A stretch of DNA of 64,000 nucleotides, from NCBI RefSeq assembly GCF_026340655.1, contig NZ_JAPEOZ010000001.1:8184001-8248000 (forward strand), in the 5' to 3' direction. Source of the stretch: Streptomyces sp. NBC_01275. Lineage in GTDB: Bacteria; Actinomycetota; Actinomycetes; Streptomycetales; Streptomycetaceae. Position 1 is the first letter of the stretch; every line of letters begins with the position of its first letter. Under the pieces are notes generated by a model that saw only the letters and a list, made by a program, of their open reading frames with translations, was not told where the DNA came from and did not search any database. Below are positions 59,258-64,000 of this stretch, in pieces. The position numbers were made by a program, and so were the translations under genes.

Positions 59258-60913
59258 TCAGTTCACTTCCTGAGTGGTGCGAAGAGAGCGGTAGGCGGCC
59301 ACGAGGGCGGCGGTGGAGGCGTCCAGGCCGGGCACGTCCGCGCCTTCGGTCAGGGCGGGTTCGACGCGCTTGGCGAGGACCTTGCCGAGCTCCACGCCCC
59401 ACTGGTCGAAGGAGTCGACGTCCCAGACCGCGCCCTGGACGAACACCTTGTGCTCGTAGAGGGCGATCAGCTGGCCGAGGACCGACGGGGTCAGCTCGGG
59501 CGCCAGGATCGTGGTGGTCGGGTGGTCGCCCTGGAAGGTGCGGTGCGCGACCTGCTCCTCGGGCACGCCCTCCGCGCGGACCTCGTCGGCCGTCTTGCCG
59601 AAGGCGAGCGCCTGCCCCTGCGCGAACAGGTTGGCCATCAACAGGTCGTGCTGCGCCTTGAGTTCGTCGCTCAGCTCGCCGACGGGACGGGCGAAGCCGA
59701 TCAGGTCGGCCGGGATCAGCTTCGTGCCCTGGTGGATCAACTGGTAGTAGGCGTGCTGCCCGTTGGTGCCGGGCGTGCCCCACACCACCGGACCGGTCTG
59801 CCACTGCACGGGCCGGCCGTCGCGGTCCACCGACTTGCCGTTGGACTCCATGTCGAGCTGCTGGAGATAGGCGGTGAACTTCGACAGGTAGTGGCTGTAG
59901 GGCAGTACGGCGTGCGACTGCGCGCCGAGGAAGTTGCCGTACCAGACGCCCAACAGGCCCAGGATCAGCGGGGCGTTGGACTCGGCGGGCGCGGTGCGGA
60001 AGTGGTCGTCGACGATCCTGAACCCGTCGAGCATCTCCCGGAACCGCTCCGGGCCGATCGCGATCATCAGCGACAGGCCGATCGCCGAGTCGTAGGAGTA
60101 GCGGCCGCCGACCCAGTCCCAGAACTCGAACATGTTGGCCGTGTCGATGCCGAAGCCGGCGACCTTCTCGGCGTTCGTCGACAGGGCCACGAAGTGCTTG
60201 GCGACCGCCTTCTCCTCGCCGTCCAGGCCGCCCAGCAGCCAGGAGCGGGCGGCGGTGGCGTTGGTGATCGTCTCGATCGTGGTGAAGGTCTTGGACGCGA
60301 CGACGAACAGCGTCTCGGCCGGGTCCAGGTCCCGGGTCGCCTCGTGCAGGTCGGCGCCGTCCACGTTGGACACGAACCGGAAGGTCAGCGAACGGTCGGT
60401 GAACGCCCGCAGCGCCTCGTAGGCCATCGCCGGGCCGAGGTCGGAGCCGCCGATGCCGATGTTGACGACGTTGCGGATCCGTCGGCCGGTGTGGCCGGTC
60501 CACTCGCCGGAGCGGACCCGCCCGGCGAAGTCGCTCATCCGGTCGAGCACCGCGTGGACCTGCGGCACGACGTTCTCGCCGTCGACCTCGACGACGGCGT
60601 CCGCCGGGGCGCGCAGCGCGGTGTGCAGCACCGCGCGCCGCTCGGTGACGTTGATCTTCTCGCCGCGGAACATGGCGTCGCGCAGCCCGAACACATCGGT
60701 GGCGACGGCCAGTTCACGCAGGAGCGCCAGCGTCTCGTCGGTGATCAGGTTCTTCGAGTAGTCGAGCCGCAGATCGCCGACGCGCACCACATACCGCTCC
60801 GCGCGCCCGGGGTCCGCCGCGAACAGCTCCCGCAGGTGTGCCTGCCGGTGCGCGCGATGGTCCTCCAGCGCGGCCCACTCGGGCCGCCGGGAGAGCTGGG
60901 GTGAGTCAGACAT
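59258..60913 (-). CDS. pgi: Glucose-6-phosphate isomerase
   Basis: A 551-aa isomerase of normal length. Signature regions are [34 protein letters not shown], the [20 protein letters not shown] loop and [19 protein letters not shown]; the catalytic Glu lies in [10 protein letters not shown] and neighbouring loops. It links glucose 6-phosphate to fructose 6-phosphate. ATG 60913 is chosen. It overlaps opcA by 8 bases. Confidence 0.93.
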   Translation of the reverse strand: MSDSPQLSRRPEWAALEDHRAHRQAHLRELFAADPGRAERYVVRVGDLRLDYSKNLITDETLALLRELAVATDVFGLRDAMFRGEKINVTERRAVLHTALRAPADAVVEVDGENVVPQVHAVLDRMSDFAGRVRSGEWTGHTGRRIRNVVNIGIGGSDLGPAMAYEALRAFTDRSLTFRFVSNVDGADLHEATRDLDPAETLFVVASKTFTTIETITNATAARSWLLGGLDGEEKAVAKHFVALSTNAEKVAGFGIDTANMFEFWDWVGGRYSYDSAIGLSLMIAIGPERFREMLDGFRIVDDHFRTAPAESNAPLILGLLGVWYGNFLGAQSHAVLPYSHYLSKFTAYLQQLDMESNGKSVDRDGRPVQWQTGPVVWGTPGTNGQHAYYQLIHQGTKLIPADLIGFARPVGELSDELKAQHDLLMANLFAQGQALAFGKTADEVRAEGVPEEQVAHRTFQGDHPTTTILAPELTPSVLGQLIALYEHKVFVQGAVWDVDSFDQWGVELGKVLAKRVEPALTEGADVPGLDASTAALVAAYRSLRTTQEVN

Positions 60914-61841
60914 GGGAAGCGTTCTCCTTGGTGCCCTCACCGCGGAGGGCTACGGCGTACATCTCGTCCGCGTCGAGGCGCCGTAGCTCCTCGGCGATGA
61001 GTTCGGAGGTGGCGCGGACCTTCAGCGCCAGGGTGCGCGAGGGCTGGCCGGGCAGGGTGAGCGTGGCCAGCGGGCCCTCGGGACGGTCGATGACGATCTC
61101 GCCGCTCGTGGTGCCCAGGCGGACGGCCGTGACGACCGGTCCCGCGGTGACGACGCGCTCGACCGTGACGTTCAGCCGGGCCTCCAGCCAGCGCGCGAGC
61201 AGCTCGGCGCTGGGGTTGTCCGCCTCGCTCTCCACGGCCGCCGAGGTGATCGGCACCCGGGACTGGTCGAGGGCCGCCGCCAGCATCGAACGCCACGGGG
61301 TGAGCCGGGTCCAGGCGAGGTCGGTGTCGCCGGGCGCGTACGACTTCACCCGGGTCGCCAGGGCCGCCAACGGCCGCTCGACGGCGTACATGTCGGTGAT
61401 CCGGCGCTGCGCCAGGGCGCCCAGCGGGTCCTTGGACGGGTTGTCCGGCGCGTCCACCGGCCACCACACGACGACCGGCGCGTCCGGCAGCAGCAGCGGC
61501 AGGACCACGGAGTCGGCGTGGTCGGAGACCTCGCCGTACGTCCGCAGCACGACCGTCTCGCCGGTGCCGGCGTCGGCGCCCACCCGCACCTCGGCGTCGA
61601 GGTGGGAGTTGGTGCGGTCGCGCGGGCTGCGGGCGTGCCGCTTGATGACGACCAGGGTGCGCGAGGGGTGCTCGTGCGAGGCCTCCTCGGCGGCCTTGAT
61701 CGAGTCGTAGGCGTTCTCCTCGTCCGTGACGATGACCATCGTCAGGACCATGCCCACAGCGGGCGTTCCGATGGCGCGGCGACCCTCCACCAGCGCCTTG
61801 TTGATCTTGCTTGCCGTGGTGTCGGTCAGGTCGATCTTCAT
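60906..61841 (-). CDS. opcA: OpcA, glucose-6-phosphate dehydrogenase assembly protein
   Basis: A 311-aa OpcA protein: [64 protein letters not shown] and [37 protein letters not shown] are typical. OpcA is needed for assembly or redox tuning of G6PDH in actinobacteria and cyanobacteria. It lies directly after zwf with a 4-base overlap, the usual order zwf-opcA. Confidence 0.93.
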   Translation of the reverse strand: MKIDLTDTTASKINKALVEGRRAIGTPAVGMVLTMVIVTDEENAYDSIKAAEEASHEHPSRTLVVIKRHARSPRDRTNSHLDAEVRVGADAGTGETVVLRTYGEVSDHADSVVLPLLLPDAPVVVWWPVDAPDNPSKDPLGALAQRRITDMYAVERPLAALATRVKSYAPGDTDLAWTRLTPWRSMLAAALDQSRVPITSAAVESEADNPSAELLARWLEARLNVTVERVVTAGPVVTAVRLGTTSGEIVIDRPEGPLATLTLPGQPSRTLALKVRATSELIAEELRRLDADEMYAVALRGEGTKENASHV

Positions 61842-63382
61842 GGCCTGCGCCAGCTCCGTCCGTCTCGTGCGAGCATCTCGTCGGCTTCCTCGGGACCCCA
61901 GCTGCCCGAGTCGTACTGCGCGGGCCTGCCGTGCCGTGCCCAGTACTCCTCGATCGGGTCGAGGATCTTCCAGGACTCTTCCACTTCCTGGTGGCGTGGG
62001 AACAGGTTGGCGTCGCCGAGCAGCACGTCCAGGATGAGGCGTTCGTACGCCTCCGGGCTGGACTCCGTGAAGGACTCGCCGTACGCGAAGTCCATCGTGA
62101 CGTCCCGGATCTCCATCGAGGTGCCCGGCACCTTGGAGCCGAAGCGGACGGTGATGCCCTCGTCGGGCTGGACGCGGATGACGATCGCGTTGGCGCCGAG
62201 CTCCTCGGTGGCCGTGGAGTCGAAGGGGGAGTGCGGGGCCCGCTGGAAGACGACCGCGATCTCCGTCACCCGCCGCCCGAGCCGCTTGCCGGTGCGCAGA
62301 TAGAACGGCACGCCCGCCCAGCGGCGGTTGTCGACGTTCAGCTTCACGGCGGCGTAGGTGTCGGTCGTGGAGGCCGGGTCGATGCCGTCCTCCTCGAGGT
62401 AGCCGGGCACCTTCTCGCCGCCCTGCCAGGCGCCCGCGTACTGCGCCCGCACGGTGTGCTTGCCCAGGTCCTGCGGCAGCTTCACCGCCCTGAGCACCTT
62501 CAGCTTCTCGGTGAGCAGCGAGGCCGCGTCGAAGGAGGCGGGCTCCTCCATCGCGGTGAGCGCCATCAGCTGGAGGAGGTGGTTCTGGATGACGTCACGG
62601 GCCGAGCCGATGCCGTCGTAGTAGCCCGCGCGGCCGCCGATGCCGATGTCCTCGGCCATCGTGATCTGCACATGGTCGACGTACGACCGGTTCCAGATCG
62701 GCTCGAACATGGTGTTGGCGAAGCGCAGCGCCAGGATGTTCTGGACGGTCTCCTTGCCCAGGTAGTGGTCGATGCGGAACACCTGCTCCGGGTCGAACAC
62801 GTCGTGGACGACCGCGTTCAGGTCCTGGGCGCTGGCCAGGTCGCGCCCGAACGGCTTCTCGATGACGGCCCGCCGCCAGGATCCGTCGGGGGCGTTCGCC
62901 AGCCCGTGCTTCTTGAGCTGCTCGACGACCTTCGGGAAGAACTTCGGCGGCACGGAGAGGTAGAAGGCGAAGTTGCCGCCGGTGCCGCGCGAGGCGTCCA
63001 GCTCCTCCACGGCGTCGCGCAGCTGCTTGAACGCCGTGTCGTCGTCGAAGTCGCCCGGGATGAACCGCATGCCCTCGGCGAGCTGCTGCCAGACCTCCTC
63101 GCGGAACGGCGTGCGCGCGTGCTCGCGCACCGCGTCGTGGACGATCTGCGCGAAGTCCTCGTCCTCCCAGTCGCGGCGGGCGAAGCCGACGAGCGAGAAG
63201 CCCGGCGGGAGCAGACCGCGGTTGGCGAGGTCGTAGACGGCCGGCATCAGCTTCTTGCGGGACAGGTCGCCGGTCACCCCGAAGATGACGAGGCCGGAGG
63301 GGCCCGCGACGTTGGGCAGGCGCCGGTCCCGAGGGTCCCGCAGGGGGTTGTCCCAGGCCGTGCCGAGCGTTTCGGTGCTCAT
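61838..63382 (-). CDS. zwf: Glucose-6-phosphate 1-dehydrogenase
   Basis: A 514-aa enzyme with the NADP fold start [25 protein letters not shown], active-site [21 protein letters not shown] and the [12 protein letters not shown]ys. It commits glucose 6-phosphate to the pentose phosphate pathway. ATG 63382 is chosen, overlapping the tal stop by 4 bases. Upstream in-frame sequence has no similarity. Confidence 0.94.
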   Translation of the reverse strand: MSTETLGTAWDNPLRDPRDRRLPNVAGPSGLVIFGVTGDLSRKKLMPAVYDLANRGLLPPGFSLVGFARRDWEDEDFAQIVHDAVREHARTPFREEVWQQLAEGMRFIPGDFDDDTAFKQLRDAVEELDASRGTGGNFAFYLSVPPKFFPKVVEQLKKHGLANAPDGSWRRAVIEKPFGRDLASAQDLNAVVHDVFDPEQVFRIDHYLGKETVQNILALRFANTMFEPIWNRSYVDHVQITMAEDIGIGGRAGYYDGIGSARDVIQNHLLQLMALTAMEEPASFDAASLLTEKLKVLRAVKLPQDLGKHTVRAQYAGAWQGGEKVPGYLEEDGIDPASTTDTYAAVKLNVDNRRWAGVPFYLRTGKRLGRRVTEIAVVFQRAPHSPFDSTATEELGANAIVIRVQPDEGITVRFGSKVPGTSMEIRDVTMDFAYGESFTESSPEAYERLILDVLLGDANLFPRHQEVEESWKILDPIEEYWARHGRPAQYDSGSWGPEEADEMLARDGRSWRRP

Positions 63383-64000
63383 TCCGCGTCGACTCCCTTG
63401 CTCGTCAGCGACTTCGTGACCGTGTCTGACAAGTCCTGCCACGCCGCCTCGAACTTGGCGACTCCTTCGTCCTCCAGCCGGGTGACGACCTCCTCGTAGG
63501 AGATGCCGAGCGCCTCTATGGCGGCGAGGTCGGCGTGGGCCTGCGCATAGCCGCCGGTCACCGTGTCGCCGGTGATGTCGCCGTGGTCGGCGACGGCGTT
63601 CAGGGTGGCCTCGGGCATGGTGTTGACGGTGCCGGGGGCCACCAGGTCGTCCACGTACAGCGTGTCCTTGTACGCGGGATCCTTCACCCCGGTGGACGCC
63701 CACAGCGGACGCTGCTTGGTGGCCCCGGCGAGCGCGGTCCAGCGCTCGCTCGGCCGGGTCCGGTCGTCGGCAGAGCCGAACACCTCTTCGTACGCCTCGT
63801 AGGCCAGCCGTGCGTTGGCGAGCGCGGCCTTGCCCTTGAGCGCGAGGGCCGCCTCCGTGCCGAGGACGGTCAGCCGCTTGTCGATCTCGGAGTCGACGCG
63901 GGAGACGAAGAAGGAGGCCACGGAGTGGATGACGGAGAGGTCCAGGCCCCGGGCGGCGGCCTTCTCCAGACCGGCCAGGTAGGCGTCCATGACCTCGCGG
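63379..64000 (-). CDS. tal: Transaldolase, 5' end beyond the window
   Basis: The C-terminal 207 codons of a transaldolase are present. They include the phosphate and dihydroxyacetone-binding region, with [21 protein letters not shown] and the Schiff-base Lys in [23 protein letters not shown]. The frame is open through base 64000, so the ATG at 63990 is internal (it follows REV). It belongs to the tal-zwf-opcA-pgi-gnd operon; a transketolase gene is expected further upstream, outside the window. Confidence 0.92.
   Translation of the reverse strand, partial: REVMDAYLAGLEKAAARGLDLSVIHSVASFFVSRVDSEIDKRLTVLGTEAALALKGKAALANARLAYEAYEEVFGSADDRTRPSERWTALAGATKQRPLWASTGVKDPAYKDTLYVDDLVAPGTVNTMPEATLNAVADHGDITGDTVTGGYAQAHADLAAIEALGISYEEVVTRLEDEGVAKFEAAWQDLSDTVTKSLTSKGVDAE

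Overview
The window is chromosomal DNA of a Streptomyces or close relative. It has very high GC with strong third-position bias, frequent GTG starts and ATGA/GTGA stop-start overlaps. It also carries a conservon operon (cvnABCD plus a CYP157-like P450), Tat and lipoprotein secreted proteins, and an opcA-containing pentose phosphate operon. I see no insertion sequence, integrase, phage gene or CRISPR array.

Layout. (1) 0-5.5 kb: a decaying locus. A sugar-isomerase-like Tat protein is followed by three damaged genes: the C-terminal half of an oxalate/formate-type MFS carrier, a beheaded and frameshifted succinyl-CoA ligase alpha gene, and an aldehyde dehydrogenase with a large in-frame internal deletion. 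An F420-type oxidoreductase/MarR divergent pair follows. (2) 5.6-13 kb: tRNA-Leu(GAG), then the conservon operon with TTA codons in cvnA and cvnC, a P450 lacking the ExxR motif, a 40-codon peptide ORF with rare ATA codons and a strong hairpin that is translationally coupled to a DMATS-type indole prenyltransferase, and a convergent flavin monooxygenase. (3) 13.2-19.1 kb: a trans-4-hydroxyproline catabolic operon (epimerase, deaminase, multi-subunit flavin/iron-sulfur dehydrogenase, GntR regulator) with repeated ATGTCAC(A/G)TG sites. (4) 19.2-28.7 kb: a lipoprotein, a nucleotidyltransferase, an EF-G paralogue with a possible leader peptide, a secreted beta-helix protein under a CebR-like palindrome, a broken GH1 beta-glucosidase, a hydrolase, and a CooC-like ATPase with a small conserved protein. 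(5) 28.75-35.7 kb: a metal-uptake-like block (Fur-family-type box, GNAT, NikA-like lipoprotein, fused permease without ATPase, MFS), then a His-rich membrane protein with YcnI.

(6) 35.8-43.2 kb: the most intriguing cluster. It holds a CDP-alcohol phosphatidyltransferase, an MDR dehydrogenase lacking the zinc Cys, a 6-pyruvoyl-tetrahydropterin synthase homologue lacking its catalytic residues, a GT4 glycosyltransferase, a methyltransferase, a flippase-like membrane protein, a creatininase-family hydrolase and GTP cyclohydrolase II. Together these suggest an undescribed GTP-derived, glycosylated, perhaps membrane-linked metabolite. (7) 43.3-56.2 kb: accessory catabolism and efflux. This includes an FAD oxidase with two saccharopine-dehydrogenase-type genes, a GNAT, a serine hydrolase, a DHA2 MFS/TetR pair with a 16+16 bp operator, a PPOX protein, and a quinate/shikimate block (MHS carrier, TetR, AroE-like, QsuB-like dehydratase) with a shared operator. 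(8) 56.2-64 kb: a beta-solenoid membrane protein, a phosphatase, then gnd-pgi-opcA-zwf-tal, which feed NADPH and pentose phosphates; tal runs off the right edge.
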